Positions 43,721-51,433 of a DNA stretch of 51,433 nt are shown in pieces. This stretch comes from Candidatus Scalindua japonica. GTDB lineage: Bacteria; Planctomycetota; Brocadiia; Brocadiales; Scalinduaceae. The stretch spans positions 1 to 51,433 of the forward strand of contig NZ_BAOS01000025.1 of assembly GCF_002443295.1 (NCBI RefSeq), read 5' to 3'. Made by a program: the position numbers and the translations under genes. The notes below the pieces were generated by a model. That model did no database searches. It saw only the letters and a list, made by a program, of their open reading frames with translations, and was not told the DNA's origin. The first letter of the stretch is position 1. Every line of letters begins with the position of its first letter.

Positions 43721-45103
43721 ATGGAACAAACCACGGGGAGCTTTGAGAAAAAGAATAAAAATACAAAGCTGATTTATTTCTGATTATATGCTCTTCTAGT
43801 GTTAATCGGAATATCAGTCAGTATATTTGTTTTGTTATACATAGCTCAGCAGAAGTTAGTTGCTTTAGGAGAGATCAGATTCCAGTCTAATTTGTTGGCA
43901 GATCAATTGCGCCAGAGTTCAGATGACCTAACCCGTCTAGTTCGTACTTATGCCGCTACGGGTAACAAAAAATTTGAGCAGCAATTTTGGGATGTGCTCG
44001 CCATTCGTGATGGGGAAAAACCAAGACCTATTCATTATAATATGATCTATTGGGATTTCTTATCTGTAGAGAATGGAAAACCTCCCTACCCGTCAGGGAA
44101 AGCGGTACCTTTGAAGGGATTGATGAAGGAAGCAGGCTTTACTGCGAGAGAATTTCCACTACTAGCTGAAGCTCAAAAGAATTCTGATCAATTAGTGGAA
44201 CTTGAGCAGACTGCCATGAATGCTATAAATAGAATAACTACAGATGAGTCTGAAGAACTTCCAAATACTTCTGGACAACAAGTGGCGATAAGAATCTTAT
44301 TTGGAGAAAGATACCACCAAGCTAAAATAGAGATTATGCGACATATAAATATGTTTCTTGAGGAACTGGAGAACCGTACATCCACGGAGTTTGTTAATCA
44401 AGCTTCTCACCTTCGAATACTTCTGTATAGTCAAATTTCTACTTTCATATTGCTTTTATGTACAGTAGCCTTTTTGATGAGGATATCAAAACAATATCAT
44501 ACAGGCGTGGTAAGCGTGCTTAACTCAGAAGTCAAAGACCGCACGACAGAAATTGAAGAGGCAAATATAAAACTTATAAGGAAAGAGAGCTTTGCCGTTA
44601 TAGGCCGGATATCAGGCTCCATTGCCCACGACATCAGGCAACCGCTGACAACGATTAAGAACTCATCCTTTTTTTAAATGAAACATTAAAGAATTCGGAT
44701 GAAAAGACAAAGAAGCACCTTAAGCTTATCGATAGTCAAATTATCCATGCTAATGATATCATCACTGGTATCACTCGCCTGTCAAAAGCAAAGAAACCTG
44801 AACAGAACAAGACCAATATCAATAAATTCATAGGGGAATATTTCTCAGAGTTCCCATTGCCGGAACACATAAAACTCGTAACCGAATTTGACAGGGAATT
44901 ACCTGATATAATGCTTGATTGTCTCCAGTTTAAACAGGTCTTTACCAATCTAGCGTCAAATGCAGTACGTTCCATGCCGGAAGGTGGTACGCTTACCGTG
45001 AAGACGCTGGTCGTTCGGACAGCAGAAGGAAAAATCTCCAGACTTAAAGAAGATTTAGTCGAAATTTTCCTTCAAGATACAGGCTGTGGTATGAAAAAAG
45101 AAG
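43721..45103 (+). pseudogene. Membrane sensor histidine kinase, multiply broken
   Basis: The ATG at 43721 begins MEQTTGSFEKKNKNTKLIYF, then TGA (43781-43783) where a Trp would fit, then LYALLVLIGISVSIFVLLYI (first membrane helix). A periplasmic four-helix-like sensor follows, then a second helix (LLYSQISTFILLLCTVAFLM) and the H-box SFAVIGRISGSIAHDIRQPL (phospho-His in AHDIRQPL). A T7 run near 44669 shifts the frame; eight T's would restore SSFFLNETLKNS. The remainder has the N-box FTNLASNAVRSMPEGGTL and DTGCGMKKE, where the sequence jumps into cbiM. The rest of the ATPase domain is missing. Three independent lesions make it a clear pseudogene. Confidence 0.85.
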
Positions 45104-45689
45104 TACCGGGCTTCCTGCCATTAGTAGGATTAGTTGGGGTCGCCGTATTCGTTTTTTCATGTTTTCCAATTCCGGTGGTAGGTTTGAACGGGATGGCAAC
45201 TGCGCATCCGGCGCGAACGGGAATGAGTGCGATTTTATTAGGGCCTTTTGTGAGTGTTGTTATCGCAGGCATTGCTCTTTTCATACAGGCACTTTTTCTA
45301 GCGCATGGAGGACTTAGACTCTGGGTGTTAATATCTTTTCAATGGGTGTACTCGGTTCATTTTCAGGGTATTTTGCATTCAGACTGGCGCAGAGGATGGG
45401 GTTTAAGCTGTTCTGGTGTGGTTTCCTGGCCGGAGTAATTTCTGATATATGTACTTATATGGAGACTTCTATAGGATTAGGACTCCTGGTATTTAAAGAG
45501 GGGGAGACATTTTCTGTTGCTATAATGCACAGTGCGAAGGCAATGCTGGAGATTTTCATTGTGTTTATGGCTACTTCTCAGGGATCATTATGTATCGCTG
45601 AAGGTATTGTGGTTGGATTTGCTCTAACCTATGTATATAAAGTTCGTCCGAGTATTTTATATAACCTGAGGGTTGTTAAGACACAATAA
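45104..45689 (+). pseudogene. cbiM: CbiM-like cobalt transport permease, N-truncated and frameshifted
   Basis: Directly after the kinase fragment the frame reads PLVGLVGVAVFVFSCFPIPV, MATAHPARTGMSAILLGPFV, FIQALFLAHGGL; after a one-base shift near 45322 it reads MGVLGSFSGYFAFRLAQRMG, FWCGFLAGVISDICTYMETS, AMLEIFIVFMATSQG. CbiM is the membrane substrate-binding component of ECF cobalt/nickel transporters. The metal-binding N-terminus (MHIPDG-type) is lost at the junction. The location beside a B12 operon makes cobalt uptake its natural former role. Confidence 0.75.
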
Positions 45690-45779
45690 TTCTTAAATTC
45701 GTTTTATTAATAAATGGTAAGTGGATTAAAAAAAATATTTAAATTGTTAAATAGATTAATATAAAATGGAAATGTGCCC

Positions 45780-46310
45780 ATGCAGCAAATAATTGACGTG
45801 AATTTGTCTTATGAAAAGCTGCCTTTAGTAAACACAGAAGCCCTAAAGGTTGAGAGCCATAGAAGTAGAGTAACAATAACTCCGTCAGATGAGTCCATGA
45901 AACAGGACAACGAAGATGCCGAAAAGATACTGAATCAAATAGACTTTGGGGTACCTGTGAGGGGTGAAGATAAAATTGAAGCAAATGAAAAATATATGAT
46001 TGATACTATGCCGGGAAAATCTTCTAAAGCTGGAAGTACGAGACAGGGAGGTTTGAGAAAACCCCATTATACACGTCTTTACGCGTTAGACAACAAAATG
46101 ATCTTTCAGGCTGCCTGCTGTTTGCCTCTGAGAGTCGTTGCTGCTAAGCAAGACGATGGTACCGTATCAGGGAAGGTTTTGCATTGTACTCACTCTGAAA
46201 ACGGAGGTGGGAAATTAGTCTATGAGTTCCGTGGAGTAGGTTCTGAATTTACAATAGATTTGAAACGCGGTGACAGCACAAGAATACAGCGCCTTGTATT
46301 CAAGGTTTAA
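45780..46310 (+). CDS. Hypothetical protein next to the B12 operon
   Basis: This soluble protein of 176 aa starts from the ATG at 45780 (a GTG at 45774 is possible). The N-terminal half is charged and probably disordered (SDESMKQDNEDAEKILNQID). The C-terminal half is compact and beta-rich: RKPHYTRLYALDNKMIFQAA, CCLPLRVVAAKQDDGTVSGK and LVYEFRGVGSEFTIDLKRGD. There is no signal peptide or membrane helix. I do not recognise a family. It ends tail to tail with cbiF, 70 bp away. Confidence 0.6.
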   Translation: MQQIIDVNLSYEKLPLVNTEALKVESHRSRVTITPSDESMKQDNEDAEKILNQIDFGVPVRGEDKIEANEKYMIDTMPGKSSKAGSTRQGGLRKPHYTRLYALDNKMIFQAACCLPLRVVAAKQDDGTVSGKVLHCTHSENGGGKLVYEFRGVGSEFTIDLKRGDSTRIQRLVFKV

Positions 46311-46380
46311 ATAAATCTGAATATTATATCTCACCACGATACTAAGTCATAATTGTACAAGCAGTTAATAAGACAGCCTC

Positions 46381-47131
46381 TTAGCTTCTAAAACCGTGTG
46401 AGAATTCTGGGGAGTAAAGCTTGGAATCAGCAAAATCTGTGGATGTTAATACACGACCCACGATAATAATGGCCGTTGATTTTATTTTTGCTTGTTTTAT
46501 CTTATCGGCAATATCATCTAACGTTCCGCGTACAATCAATTGGTTCGGCCATGTGGCTCGCTGCACAACTGCCACCGGACAGTCCTTCCCATAATGCGGA
46601 GATAACTCATCAACGACCTTATGTATCAAGGGCTGCACTTAAGAATAAAACCAGTGTAGATTGATGTTTTGCCAGCATGCTTAATTTCTCTTTATCCGGC
46701 ACGGGAGTACGGCCTTCACATCGGGAGATAATGACAGTTTGTGATAATTCCGGTAAAGTTAACTCCATACCCAAAGCAGCTGCACTGGCCACAAATGATG
46801 ATACCCCCGGAATTATTTCATAATCAATGTTCTCTTTCCGCATACGGCGCATTTGTTCTGCCGTCGAACCGAATATAGACGGGTCTCCTGTGTGGACGCG
46901 TGCCACATCATGGTTATCAGCCTTTGCTTTTATAAAAACGTCCATAATTTCATTTAAATCCATGGACGCTGAATCCAGAACCAGGGCGTTTTTATCGGCA
47001 CGCGCAATTACGGCTTTGGAGACTAAAGAGCCGGTATACAACACAACCGGACATTGTTCAATAAGTTCCGCACCACGCACGGTAATTAGTTTAGGGTCTC
47101 CCGGGCCAGCACCTATAATATATACTTTCAT
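46381..47131 (-). pseudogene. cbiF: Precorrin-4/cobalt-precorrin-4 C11-methyltransferase, frameshifted
   Basis: The first frame (46619-47131) reads MKVYIIGAGPGDPKLITVRG, VVLYTGSLV, ARVHTGDPSIFGSTAEQMRR and YEIIPGVSSFVASAAALGME, the uroporphyrin-III/precorrin methylase fold with CbiF motifs. At SAALDT it stops; one extra G near 46627 causes the shift. The next frame continues IHKVVDELSPHYGKDCPVAV, VQRATWPNQLIVRGTL to the natural end FSHGFRS. A single base deletion would restore a normal 250-aa enzyme. Because the rest of the operon is intact, a sequencing or assembly error is a serious possibility. It starts with ATGA overlap on cbiH. Confidence 0.82.
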
Positions 47132-47961
47132 GACGTTACCTCATCAACAACCAATGAACGGGCCCTTGTTTGTCCTTTAATAATCTGGCCGTCCCATTGA
47201 TATTTATTGGTATACCCGCGCGGGGTAACCATATAATTTTCAAATATAAATGTGTGACTGTTCCCGATTATCACGGTGGTTAACATCCCAACCTCTTCCT
47301 CAAGAAAATGTGCTAAATCGGTGATCACTATATGTTCTTTTTTCCGGTAAGCATTCTTGACAAGGGCGACCGGTGTATGGGGGGTTCGGTATTCACTGAT
47401 AATTTTCTGTACCTTCGTGATTTGCTCTGTACGGTGTTTGCTTTTAGGATTATAAAGTCCAATAACAAAGTCTGCCATAGCTGCCGCATTTATACGTTTT
47501 TCGATTACTTCCCAGGGTGTCAATAAGTCTGAGAGAGAAATACAGCAGTAATCGTGTGTCAGCGGTGCTCCAACGAGCGACGCGCACGCGTTCATAGCGG
47601 TAATACCCGGAACCAAATGGATATCAGGAGCGTCTCCATTCTTCCACCCTGTTTCTTTAAGAATTTCAAATACGAGCCCTGACATACCGTAGACACCTAC
47701 ATCACCGGAAGAGATAAGTGTAACGGATTGTCCCTGTTTAGCCAGTTCAATCGCTTTTCTGGCTCTGTCTATTTCTTCAGTCATATCTGCACTGATAACC
47801 TCTTTACCTTCAAGCAGATTTTTAACCAGCTTGATATACGTCTTATAACCGATCACCAGGTCAGATTGTTTGATAGCATCCAACGCGGCAGGTGTCATAA
47901 TGTCCTCATGCCCCGGTCCGATGCCGACAAGAAATAATTGTCCTTTTTTTCTTTTCATCAT
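47128..47961 (-). CDS. cbiH: Precorrin-3B/cobalt-factor III C17-methyltransferase
   Basis: This 277-aa enzyme of the ring-contraction step reads LFLVGIGPGHEDIMTPAALD, VIGYKTYIKLVKNLLEGKEV, LISSGDVGVYGMSGLVFEIL, HLVPGITAMNACASLVGAPL, HDYCCISLSDLLTPW and ALVKNAYRKKEHIVITDL (CobJ/CbiH). It transfers a methyl group from AdoMet to C17. I prefer the ATG at 47961, preceded by AGGGGAAAA, to the upstream 47991 start. It overlaps cbiF by four bases. Confidence 0.93.
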   Translation of the reverse strand: MMKRKKGQLFLVGIGPGHEDIMTPAALDAIKQSDLVIGYKTYIKLVKNLLEGKEVISADMTEEIDRARKAIELAKQGQSVTLISSGDVGVYGMSGLVFEILKETGWKNGDAPDIHLVPGITAMNACASLVGAPLTHDYCCISLSDLLTPWEVIEKRINAAAMADFVIGLYNPKSKHRTEQITKVQKIISEYRTPHTPVALVKNAYRKKEHIVITDLAHFLEEEVGMLTTVIIGNSHTFIFENYMVTPRGYTNKYQWDGQIIKGQTRARSLVVDEVTS

Positions 47962-47968
47962 TTTTCCC

Positions 47969-49132
47969 CTATACAACCGTCTGTATCTCACGAGATATCC
48001 TTAAAGGAAAAGGTATCCGTGCGATTGCGATTGTTACATTTTTTTTGCAGCCTTCTTCTTTATAAATCTGCTTTGGTACAATTAACTCATTGGTACCGGC
48101 CGATAACATTGCACTTGGTTCAGCTACTCCGTGTGTGCCCACATAATTTTTTACAGTAACTGACGGCGTGGGGATGTTTTTAACAGCATCCAATTCATCC
48201 GCACGGTAAGAAGTAAAGTCCCATGCATATTTTTCTTTTAACCGCAAAAAGGCTTCTTCGTCAGCTTTGATATCGATTGTCGAAAATCCCTTAATACATC
48301 TAAACTCCAGATGATTCTCTTCCAACACCTTCCTAATACCGTGTTCTACTATCTCCAACGGTGTATCCCGATCGCATCCCATACCGAGGACCAAGCTTTT
48401 AGGGCGGTAAATAACCGCATGTTCATAAATATCCGGAAAGAGCCTTTTTATGTCCCGATCGGTAGCTATCAGGAAAACAGAAAAATCCCCAACGGAAATA
48501 CCGTCTAAGCTTGTTGCATATTCAACTCCACTGGGTAATTTTTTTTCATCCGGCCAGAAATTTTTCTCTCCTGTCTCTTGAACAAATAAAACATTCTCCT
48601 GGTTGACAACTGCCGCACATGCTCTGGTCACATTTCGGTCCGTGTCATCTAATATCCAACCCAACTCGCGGCCGAGAATGTCCACAGTAAATGTCTGGCC
48701 CACATCGGATGCAGTGGTAATAACAGGTGTATTTTCTAGAATTTGTGATATCTTATTTGCAAATTCATTCCCACGACCGACATGGCCTGATAGAACAGGT
48801 ATGGTAAATTGTGCTTTATCATCCACGCAAATAATTGCAGGATCATTTTTTTTGTTTCTTAATAAAGGTGCAATCATACGCACTACAACGCCAATACTCA
48901 TGATATGAATATGTGCATTATATTGATTAAATGTAGCGTGAATTGTTTCTCCCATGGGCATACTTAAAAGATAAACGCGATCCATCTGTAGTTGATTTTC
49001 AAACTTATGCGTCACATAGATGTCAGCATCATCCAGTTGGTCTCGCAGCTTACGGGCAATCGCAACACCGTGTTTAGTAATAACATAAATCGCCCAGGAT
49101 TTGCGGTTTGCTTTATTCTTTTTTCTCGCCAT
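47969..49132 (-). CDS. cbiG: Cobalt-precorrin-5A hydrolase CbiG
   Basis: This protein of 387 aa (from the ATG at 49132) has the CbiG N-domain (AIYVITKHGVAIARKLRDQL, IGVVVRMIAPLLRNKKNDPA), VLSGHVGRGNEFANKISQIL, TDRNVTRACAAVVNQENVLF and the C-domain (SLVLGMGCDRDTPLEIVEHG, FSTIDIKADEEAFLRLKEKY, VGTHGVAEPSAMLSAGTNEL). CbiG opens the lactone ring and releases acetaldehyde, a step of the anaerobic (early cobalt insertion) pathway. The longer start at 49168 would overlap cbiL deeply; 49132 leaves a 20-bp overlap. Confidence 0.92.
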   Translation of the reverse strand: MARKKNKANRKSWAIYVITKHGVAIARKLRDQLDDADIYVTHKFENQLQMDRVYLLSMPMGETIHATFNQYNAHIHIMSIGVVVRMIAPLLRNKKNDPAIICVDDKAQFTIPVLSGHVGRGNEFANKISQILENTPVITTASDVGQTFTVDILGRELGWILDDTDRNVTRACAAVVNQENVLFVQETGEKNFWPDEKKLPSGVEYATSLDGISVGDFSVFLIATDRDIKRLFPDIYEHAVIYRPKSLVLGMGCDRDTPLEIVEHGIRKVLEENHLEFRCIKGFSTIDIKADEEAFLRLKEKYAWDFTSYRADELDAVKNIPTPSVTVKNYVGTHGVAEPSAMLSAGTNELIVPKQIYKEEGCKKNVTIAIARIPFPLRISREIQTVV

Positions 49133-49868
49133 TTCCAAATAGTACTCCACTATGATTTTTTTTAGCAATCACAACCATGGAAAAATACATTCCGCGTTTA
49201 CCCTTTATGTCGCGAATATCTGTAACAATCTGTTCCTTGTCCATGGTAGCACTGGCCACATAAACAGATTTGTCCAGGAGTCCCTCGGATTCAAGGATCT
49301 CGATAATCTCTGACATTACGGAAGAAGCCTTCATCAATAGTATGGTATCAAACATGCGGATGATCGTGCGTAAATCATCCTTGTTATAAACCGCAGGTAT
49401 TATAGCTATTCTTTCCTGTCCATCAGCAATAGGGATGCCGGCTGCAATAGGTGCCGCTGTAATGGATGAAACTCCGGGGATTACCTTGATCTCAATTTCT
49501 GGCCATGATTTTTGTGCGTGTTCATAAAGGTAAATAAACGAGCTGTAAATAAATGGATCTCCTAATGATATAAAGGCAACACTTTTTCCCGCAAAAATCC
49601 TATCTTTGATTTCTTTGATAGCGATATTCCATGCGTGAGATGTGACCTTCGGATCACGGGACATTGGGAAATTGAGAGATAGCCTTTCTTGTCCCGGTAT
49701 CGGACCAACTGTTTCCCTGGCGATGTGCCATGAGACAGACAAACTTTTTTCATCCTTTCGTGGAAGAATAATGCAGTCTACTTTTCTTAAACAATCTAAT
49801 GCCCTCAACGTCATTAAATCCGCAGCTCCAGGTCCAAGACCAACACCATATAAAATCCCACGCATCAT
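49113..49868 (-). CDS. cbiL: Precorrin-2/cobalt-factor II C20-methyltransferase
   Basis: This 251-aa protein reads GILYGVGLGPGAADLMTLRA, CIILPRKDEKSLSVSWHIAR, FISLGDPFIYSSFIYLYEHA, IKVIPGVSSITAAPIAAGIP and LLMKASSVMSEIIEILESEG (CobI/CbiL family). It methylates C20 using AdoMet. The ATG immediately follows the TGA of cobL. It is followed by cbiG with a short overlap, so the genes form one transcript. Confidence 0.93.
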   Translation of the reverse strand: MMRGILYGVGLGPGAADLMTLRALDCLRKVDCIILPRKDEKSLSVSWHIARETVGPIPGQERLSLNFPMSRDPKVTSHAWNIAIKEIKDRIFAGKSVAFISLGDPFIYSSFIYLYEHAQKSWPEIEIKVIPGVSSITAAPIAAGIPIADGQERIAIIPAVYNKDDLRTIIRMFDTILLMKASSVMSEIIEILESEGLLDKSVYVASATMDKEQIVTDIRDIKGKRGMYFSMVVIAKKNHSGVLFGNGEKKE

Positions 49869-51146
49869 TCAGTTCCTCTCAACTTTAGTAACGGTAAATA
49901 TATGAATCGGACTTAAGGCTTCATAACGGTGGTATTGTGCCAGCGGTATGCTTCTTGCAATATTTACGACAATCATCTCAGCATTCCATTCACGATCTTT
50001 AAAGTATTGGTATGTCTCTTGTACGGTTTCTATAGCAATTGCAGTAACAACGCATTTACCATTCGGTGTTAATTTCTCTAAACTTACATCCAGAATTTCT
50101 TTCATGTTTCCCTTGCTGCCTCCGATAAAAACAGCATCTGGCACTGTCCAGTCCATAATAGCAGCAGGTGCCAATCCTTCGACAATATCAATATTGTCTA
50201 CTTTATGGTTGACTGCATTCTCTCTGGCAATTTTAACACACTCAGTGTCAACATCAACAGCATAGACGTGTCCATCATAAGCGATTTTAGCTGCCTCAAT
50301 AGCCACCGAACCAGATGCCGTACCGATATCCCAGACGATAGATTTTCTATTCAAGCCTAGAGAGACAATGGATAGTGTGCGTATTTCGCGTTTGGTAATC
50401 AGCCCTTTGTGCGGTATTCGTTTTGCAAATGCATCTTCGTGTAGATTTGCAATCGTGGGAGGTAGTGACTTGTCTTCATCTTTCCGAAGTAGAATTAAAA
50501 CGTTAAGTGGAGCGGTATTTTCCACCCGAGATAATTCCTCAATCGTAAAACAACGGATCCGTTCATCCACACCACCTAAATTCTCACAAACCCAGGCTTG
50601 CCAGCCGGTTTCGTTATAGGCAATCATGTGTCTCGCTATTTCTTGAGGCGATCGTTCCGGATCCGTTAAAATCCCTACCTTTGATGATGTCTGTATTTTC
50701 GTTATAAACCCTGTCCTGGAACGTTCATGCAGGCTGATCATCATAGCGTCATTCCAGGTGATACCAATGCGGGAAAAGGCTATCTGGATGGAACTGGGAT
50801 GAGTAATTACATCAACGTGATCCAAGCCAAATCTTTTAACAATCAATCCGCCGATTCCATAAAACATGGGATCTCCAGATGCCAGGACGACAATATTATT
50901 TTCATAAGAAAGTTCCTCTAACCGATCTATTACATCAGAGAGCTTACCTTGAAACGGTATTTTCAGACCTTCAAATTCGGCAAAGAATTCAAGATGTCGT
51001 GCACCTCCGGCAAGGACCTGTCCCTTGCTGATCGCATGCATTGCTTTTGATGTTAAACTCAAGCACCCGTCATCACTCATGCCGATAACCGTGACCGTTT
51101 TGGTATGCTTCAATACCGGTTGATTTTTCTTTACTAGTGGGTTCAT
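49869..51146 (-). CDS. cobL: CbiE-CbiT fusion (CobL), precorrin-6Y C5,15-methyltransferase
   Basis: The 425-aa fusion has an N-terminal CbiE methylase (VTVIGMSDDGCLSLTSKAMH, VLAGGARHLEFFAEF, VLASGDPMFYGIGGLIVKRF, VDVITHPSSIQIAFSRIGIT) and a C-terminal CbiT domain (HKGLITKREIRTLSIVSLGL, VWDIGTASGSVAIEAAKIAY, GLAPAAIMDWTVPDAVFIGG). It methylates C5 and C15 and removes the C12 acetate carboxyl group. I chose the ATG at 51146 because it overlaps the cbiC stop (ATGA); the TTG at 51152 is less likely. Confidence 0.93.
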   Translation of the reverse strand: MNPLVKKNQPVLKHTKTVTVIGMSDDGCLSLTSKAMHAISKGQVLAGGARHLEFFAEFEGLKIPFQGKLSDVIDRLEELSYENNIVVLASGDPMFYGIGGLIVKRFGLDHVDVITHPSSIQIAFSRIGITWNDAMMISLHERSRTGFITKIQTSSKVGILTDPERSPQEIARHMIAYNETGWQAWVCENLGGVDERIRCFTIEELSRVENTAPLNVLILLRKDEDKSLPPTIANLHEDAFAKRIPHKGLITKREIRTLSIVSLGLNRKSIVWDIGTASGSVAIEAAKIAYDGHVYAVDVDTECVKIARENAVNHKVDNIDIVEGLAPAAIMDWTVPDAVFIGGSKGNMKEILDVSLEKLTPNGKCVVTAIAIETVQETYQYFKDREWNAEMIVVNIARSIPLAQYHRYEALSPIHIFTVTKVERN

Positions 51147-51433
51147 GAACAAGTTTCTTTCTTTTTGCGTGATAACAAAAGAAGTGCGTGGATTATAGAG
51201 ACGACAATAGTCGACCCTCCCTTACGTCCCTGACTGACAATATAAGGGACATCCTGAGACAATACTTGCTCTTTAGATTCAACTGCCTTAACAAATCCGA
51301 CAGGAACGCCGATGATCAATGCCGGTTTTACACCTTCTTCTTTGATCAATCTTACAATTTCAATAAGTGCCGTAGGTGCATTACCAATGGCAACCACTGA
51401 TCCATCAAGCTTTCCTAAACGCATCGCTTTTTG
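51143..51433 (-). CDS. cbiC: Precorrin-8X methylmutase CbiC, C-terminal part (runs off window)
   Basis: The last 96 residues are visible: AMRLGKLDGSVVAIGNAPTA, LIEIVRLIKEEGVKPALIIG, VPVGFVKAVESKEQVLSQDV, YIVSQGRKGGSTIVVS. This is the conserved C-terminus of CobH/CbiC, which moves the C11 methyl group to C12 to give hydrogenobyrinic/cobyrinic acid. The 5' part lies beyond the right edge. A short poly-Lys tail (SRKKKETCS) follows a hydrophobic stretch and the stop overlaps cobL. Confidence 0.92.
   Translation of the reverse strand, partial: QKAMRLGKLDGSVVAIGNAPTALIEIVRLIKEEGVKPALIIGVPVGFVKAVESKEQVLSQDVPYIVSQGRKGGSTIVVSIIHALLLLSRKKKETCS

Noticed and set aside
1..45103. Stop-codon reassignment (TGA as Trp) as explanation for in-frame stops
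   Set aside because: TAA and TAG interruptions also occur, and TGA ends several intact genes (for example cobL and cbiC).
43721..45689. A genuine kinase-transporter fusion protein
   Set aside because: Two frameshifts and a stop interrupt it, the ATPase domain is cut mid-way and CbiM lacks its N-terminus.

Overview
The window is AT-rich bacterial DNA carrying an anaerobic-type cobalamin (B12) operon, a PEP-CTERM surface protein, many insertion sequences and toxin-antitoxin modules, and a Tc-type toxin locus. Together these suggest a Planctomycetota genome, possibly an anammox (Brocadiales, Scalindua/Brocadia-like) organism. That assignment is an inference from gene content; there is no rRNA or other marker gene here.

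Layout. 1-2.4 kb: a broken von Willebrand A (VWA) protein and a PEP-CTERM protein. 2.5-6.6 kb: an orphan adenine methylase, an IS66-like transposase remnant and a 2.2 kb IS with 40-bp terminal inverted repeats, a 5-bp target duplication and a frameshifted transposase. 7-7.6 kb: a secreted, highly charged repeat protein. 7.7-20.9 kb (minus strand): a Tc toxin locus made of a TcB-TcC fusion and a TcA subunit. Both genes are frame-broken: TcA at a (GC)6 microsatellite, and TcB-C at a small deletion that separates the C-terminal toxin from its cocoon. 21-24 kb: small genes, a duplicated leader segment, a DUF4160/DUF2442 pair and hicBA. 24.4-36 kb (minus strand): a defence-type island with a SWIM-associated C-terminal domain protein, two AlbA_2/Schlafen-like ATP-binding proteins, hsdS, a DUF1016 PDDEXK nuclease, an hsdM fragment, a REP-associated transposase element, an hsdR fragment and a DUF262/DUF1524 GmrSD-like protein. 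The type I restriction system has been gutted at the transposase element. 36.2-39.6 kb (plus strand): an intact RecB-like nuclease/SF1 helicase. 40-43.6 kb: a 3.2 kb module between two 199-bp direct repeats, each holding the 3' half of a tRNA-Val(GAC). It contains a second DUF2442/DUF4160 pair, two near-identical higB copies (one with higA) and a transposase fragment. 43.7-45.7 kb: a decayed histidine kinase joined to a headless, frameshifted cbiM. 46.4-51.4 kb (minus strand): the tightly overlapping B12 operon cbiC-cobL-cbiL-cbiG-cbiH-cbiF; its last gene is frameshifted and its first runs off the window.

The dominant theme is decay that is still readable. At least five, and probably seven, genes are interrupted by one in-frame stop each. 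All three stop codons occur, so genetic-code reassignment is unlikely, and nearly all fit single C:G to T:A transitions. Other genes carry single-base or microsatellite frameshifts. Either this is a young graveyard island next to a core B12 operon, or some of the frameshifts are assembly errors; raw reads would decide. Genes that look intact are the adenine methylase, charged-repeat protein, hicBA, the first DUF4160/2442 pair, the 566-aa AlbA_2 protein, the DUF1016 nuclease, DUF262, the nuclease-helicase, higBA copy 2, and cobL/cbiL/cbiG/cbiH.
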